A DNA stretch of 27,999 nt from an uncultured Oscillibacter sp. (GTDB lineage: Bacteria; Bacillota; Clostridia; Oscillospirales; Oscillospiraceae): NCBI GenBank assembly GCA_934574045.1, contig CAKTMK010000033.1, positions 1-27,999 of the forward strand, read 5' to 3'. Positions 1-6,273 of the stretch are shown piece by piece. Every line of letters begins with the position of its first letter. Position 1 is the first letter of the stretch. The notes under the pieces are model-generated. The model was not told the origin of the DNA and ran no database searches. It saw only the letters and a program-made list of their open reading frames with translations. The position numbers were made by a program, and so were the translations under genes.

Positions 1-98
1 GTTTCCTCTCCGGTGCTCTTTGGTTCTTTCCGCACAGTTCGTTGTGTGGGTCACGGTGTGGGTCGGGCCGGTGTTTCAAGACGGTAATTTTTGAAAAG
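1..98. other. Left edge, no gene recognised
   Basis: All three plus-strand frames are open at the left edge and close between 85 and 125, so the end of a gene running in from the left cannot be excluded. None of the short translations resembles a family I know. The words GTGTGGGTC at 45-53 and 56-63 form a small imperfect repeat of no evident meaning. Confidence 0.3.
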
Positions 99-122
99 CG
101 CCGAAGAAAAATGCCTTCGGCG
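99..122 (-). terminator. Second hairpin downstream of tRNA-Thr
   Basis: An 8-bp perfect stem (99-106 with 115-122) and an 8-nt loop are followed on the minus strand by CTTTTC. It lies about 50 bp beyond the hairpin that directly follows the tRNA and could be a backup terminator for that transcript. The U-tract is short, so this is a moderate call. Confidence 0.45.
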
Positions 123-171
123 TGAGGTGTAATCGCAATTTGTGTGGGTCAAGACTTTTCTTAAAAGTTAT

Positions 172-207
172 GAAAACAGCGGAAATCATTCGATTTCCGC
201 TGTTTTC
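172..207 (-). terminator. Terminator-like hairpin directly after tRNA-Thr
   Basis: A 15-bp perfect stem (172-186 with 193-207) with a 6-nt loop begins at the nucleotide after the encoded CCA of the tRNA on the minus strand. The stem ends in a U-rich arm and is followed by ACTTTTAAG, so the U-tract is imperfect. The position makes a transcription terminator or 3'-end processing signal for the tRNA the natural reading. Confidence 0.65.
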
Positions 208-283
208 TGGAGCTAATGATGTGACTCGAACACACGACCTGCTGATTACGAATCAGCTGCTCTACCGACTGAGCTACATTAGC
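208..283 (-). tRNA. tRNA-Thr (anticodon CGU)
   Basis: A 76-nt cloverleaf with encoded CCA. The acceptor stem GCTAATG pairs with CATTAGC, the D-arm is GCTC/GAGC, and the anticodon stem GCTGA/TCAGC holds loop TTCGTAA (anticodon CGT, reading ACG threonine codons). The variable loop is 5 nt, the T-arm is GTGTG/CACAT with one G-U pair and loop TTCGAGT, and the discriminator is U. It is transcribed leftwards from the promoter at 411-439, after a degenerate partial copy, and a hairpin follows immediately. Every stem is intact, so it should be functional. Confidence 0.95.
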
Positions 284-294
284 ATATTCACTTT

Positions 295-352
295 TGGAGT
301 CGCAGACCTGATTCTTACGAATCAGCTGCTCTACCGACTGAGCTACATTAGC
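295..352 (-). pseudogene. Truncated tRNA-Thr copy
   Basis: The first 38 nt, from the acceptor 5' strand through the anticodon loop, are identical to the intact tRNA-Thr at 208-283. The sequence then diverges: the T-arm and acceptor 3' strand are missing, but the copy still ends in TCCA, giving 58 nt instead of 76. After the anticodon the 3' side forms a 7-bp hairpin, CTGATTC/GAATCAG around GTAA. Only 11 nt separate it from the intact gene, and both lie in one transcript. It cannot form a normal cloverleaf. A tandem duplication followed by deletion is the simplest origin; a recombination scar of an element using the anticodon loop is possible but unsupported. Confidence 0.75.
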
Positions 353-410
353 ATATGAACTTTTCAGAAGCCAGCGGGGACCGTGCCGCGCCGCCTCAAC
401 TGACTATGAT

Positions 411-439
411 AGGATAGCACATTTTTCAAGTCGCGTCAA
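411..439 (-). promoter_or_regulatory. Sigma-A promoter of the tRNA-Thr unit
   Basis: On the minus strand -35 TTGACG (434-439), a 17-bp spacer and -10 TATCCT (411-416) preceded by an extended -10 TGC. Transcription should start near 404, about 50 nt before the truncated tRNA copy. This is a strong match to the housekeeping consensus. Confidence 0.85.
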
Positions 440-708
440 CACTATTTTTCATAACGCCGCCAACTTTTTCCCGGCCGCAGTTTTATTGCATATTGCGGCG
501 CGGCTGTATATTACGGTCCGTATTTTTGCAGGAGCCGATGCAGCCGCGGGCGCATCCTGCAAGCCGCGGCCGCCGGTCCCGTCCCGTGAACGCATCCGCC
601 GCGCTCGCAGAAACGGGGCGTCCGCCCATTTTTCCCGCCCCCGTCAAGCGCCCATTTCCCAGTCAAAGCATTAACATAATGTTTTCTATAATTTTGGACT
701 ACAAACGG

Positions 709-738
709 TTATCCACATTTTCCACAGGGTTTTCAACA
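709..738 (+). promoter_or_regulatory. Cluster of DnaA-box-like 9-mers
   Basis: A consensus box TTATCCACA (709-717) is followed without a gap by TTTTCCACA (718-726) and, after 3 bp, by TTTTCAACA (730-738), all in the same direction. A fourth similar 9-mer, TTCTCCACA, lies at 809-817. AT-rich DNA follows at about 825-880. This arrangement is typical of DnaA-binding clusters at replication origins or DnaA-titration sites. No dnaA or dnaN gene is in the window, and the flanking essential genes point towards this site, which argues against a working oriC. Confidence 0.6.
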
Positions 739-1043
739 GTGCCATTTCTCTTTTACACCAATGCTTTTCAGGAATTTCAGAACAAACTCTCAAACCCGCA
801 ATCGACAGTTCTCCACACAGAAAATCCGTAATTTACTTTACATAATCTTTTCTTATTTTTGATTTTTGCGTAAAAGTTTGGAAATCCGACTCCGTCCGAC
901 GAATTTTGCGGGAGAAAATCAAAAAGATGCAAAATCGAAAGTTGACTCGCTTTACATACGCCGTTCACAAATTCGTAATATTCATGCAAACCGTGCATAC
1001 TCCGTCCGCCGCATCGTTTCCGGCTCTGCCGCCGAAGCGCAGA

Positions 1044-1087
1044 ACGGGCGTCCCGCTCGCTGCGCGGGACGCCCGTTTATTTTTGCC
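1044..1087 (+). terminator. Strong plus-strand terminator with no assigned gene
   Basis: A 13-bp perfect GC-rich stem (1044-1056 with 1064-1076), a 7-nt loop, and TTATTTTTG directly after on the plus strand. On the minus strand the hairpin is followed by TCTGCGC, so it does not look made for tsaD, which ends at 1153 from the other side. It implies a plus-strand transcript from the gene-free region to its left. Confidence 0.75.
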
Positions 1088-1133
1088 GGTATCCGGCAAT
1101 GCCGTTGCTTTTTTCGCCCTGTCCGCCGCCCGC

Positions 1134-1150
1134 GGCGGGACGCTCCCGCC
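1134..1150 (-). other. Stem-loop just after the tsaD stop
   Basis: A 7-bp perfect stem (1134-1140 with 1144-1150) and a 3-nt loop lie 2 nt downstream of the tsaD stop codon. No U-tract follows, so it may protect the mRNA 3' end or act in factor-dependent termination rather than being an intrinsic terminator. Confidence 0.35.
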
Positions 1151-1152
1151 GT

Positions 1153-2160
1153 TCAGCGGTCGATGGCGCGGGTGGCGTAGGCGTTCAGATCCATGCCCGC
1201 CGTGTTGCCGGCGAGAAATTCATAGTACCCCTGCGCGCCGATCATGGCGCCGTTGTCGCCGCACAGCTTCAGCGGCGGCAGGCAGAGCCTGCACCCGGCC
1301 TTTTTGCAGGCGGCCTGCAGATCCGCCCGGATGACGGAGTTGGCCGCCACGCCGCCGGCGGCGCAGAGGGTCCTGCGTCCCGTCAGCTCCAGCGCCTTCA
1401 TGACCCGGGGGACCAGCTCGCCGCTGACGGCGTTGGTGAAGTCCCGGGCCAGCGCCGCCCGGTCCAGCGGCCGGCCGGTCTGCTCGGCGTGGTGGGCCAG
1501 ATTGACCACCGCGGTCTTTAACCCGGAAAAGCTCATGTCCAGCTCCGCGCCGTCCACATGGGCCCGGGGCAGCGTGTACACGCCGCCCTGGGACTGCTGC
1601 GCCAGCTCGTCCAGCGGCTTTCCGCCGGGGTAAGGCAGGCCCAGCACCCGCGCGGCCTTGTCAAAGCACTCCCCCGCCGCGTCGTCCCGGGTCGCGCCGA
1701 GGATCTTCAGGTCGGTGTAATCCCGCACGTCCACGATCAGCGTGTTCCCGCCGGAGATAGCCAGCGCCAGAAAAGGCGGCTCCAGCTCCGGAAACGCCAG
1801 ATAGTTGGCGGCGATGTGGCCCCGGACGTGGTGGACGGGAATGAGGGGCTTGCCCCACGCGTAAGCCACGGACTTGGCAAAGCTCAGGCCCACCAGCACC
1901 GCGCCGATCAGTCCCGGCGCATAGGTGACGGCCACGGCGTCGATCTCCTCCCGGCCGCAGCCCGCCTCCCGCAGAGACTGCTCCGTCAGGGCGGCGATGG
2001 CCTCCACGTGCTTGCGGGAGGCCAGCTCCGGCACTACGCCGCCGTACAGTGCGTGCATGTCCGCCTGCGAGGCGATCACGTCGGACAGAATGCGCCGCCC
2101 GTCCTCCACCACCGCGGCGGCCGTCTCGTCGCAGGAGGATTCAAAAGCCAGAATTTTCAC
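1153..2160 (-). CDS. tsaD: tRNA threonylcarbamoyladenosine synthase catalytic subunit TsaD
   Basis: TsaD transfers the threonylcarbamoyl group from threonylcarbamoyl-AMP to A37 of tRNAs that read ANN codons (t6A), together with TsaB and TsaE in the cytoplasm. The 335 residues match the family length. Visible motifs are ESSCDET (7-13), HHVRGH with the likely metal ligands H111 and H115, SGGNT (136-140), DDAAGECFDKAAR, GGVAANS and DNGAMIG near the C-terminus. I chose the GTG at 2160 because the family begins just before ESSCDET; it follows AAAGAGAG, and codons further upstream run into the GNAT gene 25 nt away. It is the last gene of the polA-rimI-GNAT-tsaD operon. tsaB and tsaE are not in the window. 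SGGNT replaces the more usual SGGHT. Confidence 0.95.
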   Translation of the reverse strand: MKILAFESSCDETAAAVVEDGRRILSDVIASQADMHALYGGVVPELASRKHVEAIAALTEQSLREAGCGREEIDAVAVTYAPGLIGAVLVGLSFAKSVAYAWGKPLIPVHHVRGHIAANYLAFPELEPPFLALAISGGNTLIVDVRDYTDLKILGATRDDAAGECFDKAARVLGLPYPGGKPLDELAQQSQGGVYTLPRAHVDGAELDMSFSGLKTAVVNLAHHAEQTGRPLDRAALARDFTNAVSGELVPRVMKALELTGRRTLCAAGGVAANSVIRADLQAACKKAGCRLCLPPLKLCGDNGAMIGAQGYYEFLAGNTAGMDLNAYATRAIDR

Positions 2161-2185
2161 GTCGATCTCTCTTTTCTGATGAAAA

Positions 2186-2779
2186 TCACTCGTCCCACGG
2201 CACCTGCGCCATCGGCTCCGCGCCGCTGGGACAGGGGATGCGGACGTATCTCGCGTATTTCTCCGGGCCGAAGCGGCTCTCGTAGATGAACCGGTGCTGG
2301 ACGGCAAGCTCCCCGTCCGTCACCGGCCCGCCGGGCCAGTAGATCGTCTTGTAGCGGACGCCGAACGCCTCCGAGTCGTACCCGGCCAGCGCCGCGCCGT
2401 TCCGGCGGTAAAAGCCCAGCCGCCGCTCCGCCATGGCGGGGTCGGGAGCGTAGGCGGGCGCCTCCGCCTCGGCCAGGATCGTCCAGCCGGGATAGGCCGC
2501 CCGCATCCGCCGCAGCATTTCGCCGCCCAGCCCGCCGCTGCGGCGGTCCGGCGCGACGCACAGGTAGTCCAGCAGCGCCCAGCCGGGAACGCCCAGCCAC
2601 AAAAAGCACGCGCCCGCCACCGCTCCGCCGTCCGTCAGGATCAGCGGGTCGTAGCATCCGTCCTCCGTCATCTCCAGAATGGCCCGCAGGGGCTTCAGCT
2701 CCGCCGGGGGAAAGGAGACCCGCAGCAGCGCGTCATACGCGGCCCGGATCTCCGCCGCCGTCGCCGTTCTCAGTTCCAT
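2186..2779 (-). CDS. GNAT-family N-acetyltransferase, substrate unknown
   Basis: A 197-residue protein with a GNAT fold. The acetyl-CoA binding motif RRSGGLG (79-85) follows the typical beta-4 strand LLDYLCVAP, and RRLGFYRRNG near 119-128 resembles motif B. The N- and C-terminal 50 residues are not recognisable and may shape the substrate site. The ATG at 2779 is preferred because GGAG lies 7 nt before it; a TTG two codons upstream is the alternative. The gene overlaps the end of rimI by 47 bp, which suggests translational coupling, and tsaD follows 25 nt later. The substrate could be a small molecule, an antibiotic or a protein; nothing in the sequence decides this. Confidence 0.8.
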   Translation of the reverse strand: MELRTATAAEIRAAYDALLRVSFPPAELKPLRAILEMTEDGCYDPLILTDGGAVAGACFLWLGVPGWALLDYLCVAPDRRSGGLGGEMLRRMRAAYPGWTILAEAEAPAYAPDPAMAERRLGFYRRNGAALAGYDSEAFGVRYKTIYWPGGPVTDGELAVQHRFIYESRFGPEKYARYVRIPCPSGAEPMAQVPWDE

Positions 2780-3236
2780 AGTCAAACTCCAATGTCATAA
2801 TGAGCGCGTCCTCCTTGGGATGCTCATAGTAATTTTTCCGCCGTCCGGCGGTGCGGAAGCCGTGGCGTCCGTACAGGACGATGGCCGCCGTGTTGCTGGG
2901 GCGGACCTCCAGCGTCAGAAACGCCAGACGGTTTCCCCTTGCAAAGTCGATGAATACCTTCAAAAGCTGGGACGCAACGCCCTTCTGCCGGTCCTCGGGC
3001 CGGACGGCCACGTTGGTGATATACCCCTCGTCCAGCACCACCTGAAGCCCCGCGTAGCCTACCACGTGTCCGTCCTCGTCCAGCGCCGCCAGAAACGCCG
3101 AGCAGGCGTTGTCCAGCTCCTCCGCCAGCATGGCGCGGGACCACGGGGCGGAAAAGCAGACCCGCTCCAGCGCCGCGATCTCATCCAGATGGTCCGCATT
3201 CATGGGCACGATGCGCACCTGTTTCCGCTGTTCCAT
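2733..3236 (-). CDS. rimI: Ribosomal-protein-alanine-type N-acetyltransferase RimI
   Basis: RimI enzymes acetylate protein N-termini, classically ribosomal protein S18, using acetyl-CoA. The 167-residue product has the GNAT motif RQKGVA (83-88), LEVRPSNTAAIVLYGRHGF at 109-127 and RKNYY at 133-137, all characteristic of RimI. The last 15 or so residues are Gly- and Asp-rich and probably arise from the overlap with the next gene. The ATG at 3236 is chosen because GGAGAGGAG precedes it; it lies 22 nt after the polA stop. rimI and tsaD are frequent neighbours in bacteria, as here. The exact protein substrate is inferred from the family. Confidence 0.87.
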   Translation of the reverse strand: MEQRKQVRIVPMNADHLDEIAALERVCFSAPWSRAMLAEELDNACSAFLAALDEDGHVVGYAGLQVVLDEGYITNVAVRPEDRQKGVASQLLKVFIDFARGNRLAFLTLEVRPSNTAAIVLYGRHGFRTAGRRKNYYEHPKEDALIMTLEFDYGTENGDGGGDPGRV

Positions 3237-3258
3237 CGCGTTCTCCTCTCCGGGCCGC

Positions 3259-5913
3259 TCAGCCCTTGGCCTCCAGCCAGTTTTTCCCCCAGTGGGCATC
3301 CGCGGTCAGCGGGACGGAGAGCTGGGCCACGTGCTCCATCTCCTCCGCCAGAAGCGCTGCCGCCCGGGCGGCGTCCCCCTCCGGGCACTCCACGATCAGC
3401 TCGTCGTGGACCTGAAGCACCAGCCGCGCCGCGGGCAGCTCGGCCCGCAGCCGCTTCCACACCGCGATCATGGCCAGCTTCATGATGTCCGCCGCCGTAC
3501 CCTGAATGGGCATATTCAGCGCCACCCGCTCGCCGAAGGCGCGCATATTGAAGTTGGAGGACTTCAGCTCCGGCAGGTCCCGGCGGCGGTGATACAGCGT
3601 CTCCACCCAGCCGTCCCGCTTTGCCTGCTCCACCACCGCGTCCATATACGCCCGGACGCCGGGAAACGTGGCGAAATAGGCGTCCATATACGCCTTGGCC
3701 TCCTTGTGCGTCACGCCGATGTCCTGCGCCAGCGAGAAGGGAGAAATGCCGTACACAATGCCGAAGTTCACCGCCTTGGCCCGGCGGCGCATCTCGTGAG
3801 TCACGTCCTCCCGGGCCACGCCGAACACCTTCGCCGCCGTCTCGGCGTGGAAGTCGCCCCCGGCGCGGAACGCGGCGCGCATCCCCTCGTCTCCGGAGAT
3901 GTGGGCCAGCAGGCGCAGCTCGATCTGGGAGTAATCCGCGTCCACCAGCACGTTTCCCGGCTCCGGCACGAACATCTTCCGGATCTCGCTGCCAAGGTCC
4001 GTCCGGGTGGGGATGTTCTGGAGGTTCGGCTCCGCCGACGAGAGCCGCCCCGTGGCGGTGACGGTCATCTGGAACCGGGTGCGCACCCGGCCGTCCGGGT
4101 CGATGGCCTTCAAAAGCCCGTCGGCATAGGTGGAGCGCAGCTTGGTGAGCTGACGGTATTCCAGCACCGCGTCCACGATGGTGCTCTCTCCCCGCAGCTT
4201 TTCCAGCACATCCGCGTTGGTGGACCAGCCGGTCTTGGTCTTTTTCCCGTGGGGCAGGCCCAGCTTCCCGAATAGGACCTCGCCCAGCTGCTTGGGCGAG
4301 TTGATGTTGAACGGGCCGTCCGCCAGCTCATAGATCTTCGTCTCCAGCGCCCCGGCGCGGGCCGAGAGCAGCTCGCCAAAGGCGGAGAGCGCCTTGGCGT
4401 CCACCCGGCAGCCGGTGCGCTCCATCTCCGCCAGCACGCGGCACAGCGGCAGCTCCGCCGTCTCAAAAAGCTCCCACTGGCCCCGCTCCCGCAGCCTTTC
4501 CGCCAGCGCGCCGTACAGCGCGTCCACGGCGCTGGTATAACAGTGGAACGCAGTCTCCGCCGCCAGCGTGTCCCCCAGCAGGGAGAAAGCGTCCGGCTCC
4601 AGATGGGCCGGGGCAGGCAGCTCGGCGTTGAAATAGGAGACGAACAGGCGGTCCAGTTCGTAGCTGCCCGCCGTGGCGTCCAGCAGATAGGCGGCAAGGG
4701 CCGTATCGAAGAGAAAGCCCTCGGCGGGCAGGCCGTTTTCCAGCAGCGTGCGCATCAGATCCTTGACGTTGTGGCTGACCTTTTTGATATCGGCGGAAAA
4801 CAGCGCCCGCAGCAGCCCGTTCCAGTCCCCGCCGTACCGCTCGAAGAAAAACTCCGCGGACACAGCGGTATTCTCCCCCGTTTCGCAGTCCACCATCACG
4901 CCGGAGAGGTCCGGCAGCGCCAGCAGCGCCACATGGTCCGCCCGGCGGAACACATCCAGCAGCTCCTGCGCCCGGGTCTCCTCCGTCACCGGCTCCGCCG
5001 TCACCGTCAGCTCCGGGGCTTCGTCCGCCGCGGCCGCCGGCTCGGCGGGACGCAGGCCCAGCTTTTCAATGAGCTTGGAAAATTCCAGCTTCAAAAAGAG
5101 GGGGTACGCGTCCGGCCCCGGCTCCCGCACCCGGTTCTCCTCCGGGTCGAACGCCAGCGGCGCGTCTGTGACGATGGTGGCCAGCCAGTAGGAGTGGCGG
5201 GCCGCCTCCTCTCCCGCCGCCAGCTTCTTGACGGCGGCGGGCTTCGCCTCGATGTCCGGCAGCTTTTCATAGATGGCGTCGATGCTCCCATACCGCCGGA
5301 TCAGGTCCATGGCGGTCTTTTCGCCGATGCCTGGCACGCCGGAGATGTTGTCCGAGCTGTCGCCCATCAGCGCCTTCAGGTCGATCATGTGGATGGGGTC
5401 AAAGCCGTACTGCTCCCGGAACGTCTCCGGGGTCATGTCCTTGGTGGTGGTCTGCCCCATGCGGGTGGACACCAGCTTGACCTTGGTATGCTCCGTGATG
5501 AGCTGGAGGGAATCCTTGTCTCCCGTCACCACCACGCAGTCCCAGCCCGCGGCCTCACACCGGCGGGAGATGGTCCCCAGCCAGTCGTCGGCCTCCCAGC
5601 CCTCCGCCTCGTAGCGGGGAATGTTCAGCGCGTCCAGCACTTCCTTCAGCACCGGGACCTGCATCCGCAGCTCCTCCGGCATGGGCTTGCGGGTGGCCTT
5701 GTAATCCGCGTCTGCCTTGTGGCGGAACGTGGGCGCGTGGAGGTCGAACGCGACGCACACCGCGTCGGGCCGCTCCTCGTCCCGCAGGCGCAGGAGCGTG
5801 GTCAGAAAGCCGTATACCGCGTGGGTGTACAGCCCGTCCCGGGTGGAGAGGGGGCGGATACCGTAATAGGCGCGGTTGAGGATGCTGTTGCCGTCAATGG
5901 CCATGAGCTTCAT
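3259..5913 (-). CDS. polA: DNA polymerase I
   Basis: Gap filling, primer removal and excision repair. The 884 residues have the standard three-part layout. The 5'-3' exonuclease is residues 1 to about 290, with acidic residues at D7, D109-D110, D132, D134, D185 and D188 and a helix-hairpin-helix at GVPGIGEKT. A central 3'-5' exonuclease-like domain follows in which the catalytic acidic motifs are not recognisable, so proofreading is probably absent, as in many Gram-positive PolA proteins. The polymerase domain has motif A DYSQIELR (from about 660), motif B RRRAKAVNFGIVYG and motif C VHDE (about 836). The ATG at 5913 follows GGAGG by 8 nt. It is the first gene of the polA-rimI-GNAT-tsaD operon, with its own promoter at 5947-5975. 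Confidence 0.97.
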   Translation of the reverse strand: MKLMAIDGNSILNRAYYGIRPLSTRDGLYTHAVYGFLTTLLRLRDEERPDAVCVAFDLHAPTFRHKADADYKATRKPMPEELRMQVPVLKEVLDALNIPRYEAEGWEADDWLGTISRRCEAAGWDCVVVTGDKDSLQLITEHTKVKLVSTRMGQTTTKDMTPETFREQYGFDPIHMIDLKALMGDSSDNISGVPGIGEKTAMDLIRRYGSIDAIYEKLPDIEAKPAAVKKLAAGEEAARHSYWLATIVTDAPLAFDPEENRVREPGPDAYPLFLKLEFSKLIEKLGLRPAEPAAAADEAPELTVTAEPVTEETRAQELLDVFRRADHVALLALPDLSGVMVDCETGENTAVSAEFFFERYGGDWNGLLRALFSADIKKVSHNVKDLMRTLLENGLPAEGFLFDTALAAYLLDATAGSYELDRLFVSYFNAELPAPAHLEPDAFSLLGDTLAAETAFHCYTSAVDALYGALAERLRERGQWELFETAELPLCRVLAEMERTGCRVDAKALSAFGELLSARAGALETKIYELADGPFNINSPKQLGEVLFGKLGLPHGKKTKTGWSTNADVLEKLRGESTIVDAVLEYRQLTKLRSTYADGLLKAIDPDGRVRTRFQMTVTATGRLSSAEPNLQNIPTRTDLGSEIRKMFVPEPGNVLVDADYSQIELRLLAHISGDEGMRAAFRAGGDFHAETAAKVFGVAREDVTHEMRRRAKAVNFGIVYGISPFSLAQDIGVTHKEAKAYMDAYFATFPGVRAYMDAVVEQAKRDGWVETLYHRRRDLPELKSSNFNMRAFGERVALNMPIQGTAADIMKLAMIAVWKRLRAELPAARLVLQVHDELIVECPEGDAARAAALLAEEMEHVAQLSVPLTADAHWGKNWLEAKG

Positions 5914-5946
5914 AAAAAAGCCTCCGCTGATCTTGTGATAAAGAAT

Positions 5947-5975
5947 AGTATACCGCATTTTTCATATTCAGGCAA
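5947..5975 (-). promoter_or_regulatory. polA operon promoter
   Basis: On the minus strand -35 TTGCCT (5970-5975), a 17-bp spacer and -10 TATACT (5947-5952). The start site would fall near 5940, giving a leader of about 27 nt before the polA ATG. The remaining 150 bp up to the liv promoter show no further feature. Confidence 0.8.
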
Positions 5976-6129
5976 CCGTCTTGCGCAAAGTCCCGCCCGG
6001 CGGCGGAATGTGACCCCGCCTGCGCCGCAGCGGACAATATGCCGGTAGTTTTGTCTGCCGTCCGCGCACATATGTCCAATATCACGAAATTGCCGCCATC
6101 TGTTTGTGCATTTTGTGGCGTTTTGAAGA

Positions 6130-6158
6130 TTGACAAAACGGCTGAATCCCGGTAAAGT
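6130..6158 (+). promoter_or_regulatory. liv operon promoter
   Basis: -35 TTGACA (6130-6135, perfect), a 17-bp spacer and -10 TAAAGT (6153-6158, four of six). The predicted start near 6165 leaves a leader of about 108 nt, and the terminator hairpin begins only a few bases into it. No other good promoter is visible before the first gene. Confidence 0.75.
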
Positions 6159-6170
6159 GTTCCCAACACA

Positions 6171-6216
6171 AAGGAGTGTGAACGGTGCTTCCGTTCGCGC
6201 TCCTTTTTCGTTTTTT
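6171..6216 (+). terminator. Intrinsic terminator in the liv leader (attenuator candidate)
   Basis: A 15-bp stem with two G-U pairs (6171-6185 with 6191-6205) and a 5-nt loop, followed by TTTCGTTTTTT. It lies between the liv promoter and the first gene, so transcription of the whole importer must read through it. No gene ends here on either strand, which makes read-through control (attenuation) the likely role. A short leader RNA of about 45 nt would be the default product. Confidence 0.8.
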
Positions 6217-6266
6217 CCTGCTTTTCGTCCTTTTGGGTGATAAAAAGCAGGTGCAGAAAAGGGAGG
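6200..6266 (+). promoter_or_regulatory. Candidate ribosome-site-masking structure upstream of the binding-protein gene
   Basis: Two further pairings are possible. A 9-bp perfect hairpin (6217-6225 with 6243-6251) stands just before the ribosome site GGGAGG at 6261. Outside it, CTCCTTTTTC (6200-6209) can pair over 10 bp, one of them G-U, with GAAAAGGGAG (6256-6265), covering the ribosome site. This outer helix shares bases 6200-6205 with the terminator stem, so the two structures exclude each other. This comes from visual pairing only. Confidence 0.45.
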
Positions 6267-6273
6267 AATTATC

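Larger units (their letters stand above)
440..1152. other. 700-bp gene-free region
   Basis: No open frame here resembles a protein, and no frame combines a good ribosome site with plausible composition. About 540-660 is GC-rich. About 661-1000 is markedly AT-rich for this genome and contains DnaA-box-like sites, a perfect TATAAT on the plus strand at 687-692 (without a recognisable -35) and small inverted repeats such as ATGCA/TGCAT near 984-998. The region ends in a strong plus-strand terminator at 1044-1087. It may carry a non-coding RNA or a DNA-level control site. Confidence 0.6.

Noticed and set aside
122..358. A 78-residue frame reading through the tRNA locus on the plus strand
   Set aside because: It is the antisense of the tRNA-Thr gene and its partial copy, including the familiar spurious peptide ending in RLSY; there is no ribosome site or independent support.
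661..1000. The chromosomal replication origin itself
   Set aside because: DnaA-box-like sites and AT-rich DNA are present, but dnaA, dnaN and rpmH are not in the window and the direction of the flanking essential genes does not fit; kept only as a DnaA-binding candidate.
866..1334. Two overlapping plus-strand frames in and after the gene-free region
   Set aside because: Composition is Arg-, Pro- and Ala-rich as expected from random GC-rich DNA, they run through a strong terminator into the 3' end of tsaD on the other strand, and lack ribosome sites.
3621..4061. Antisense frames inside polA with high Arg and Pro content
   Set aside because: No ribosome sites, no domains; typical shadows of a GC-rich gene.
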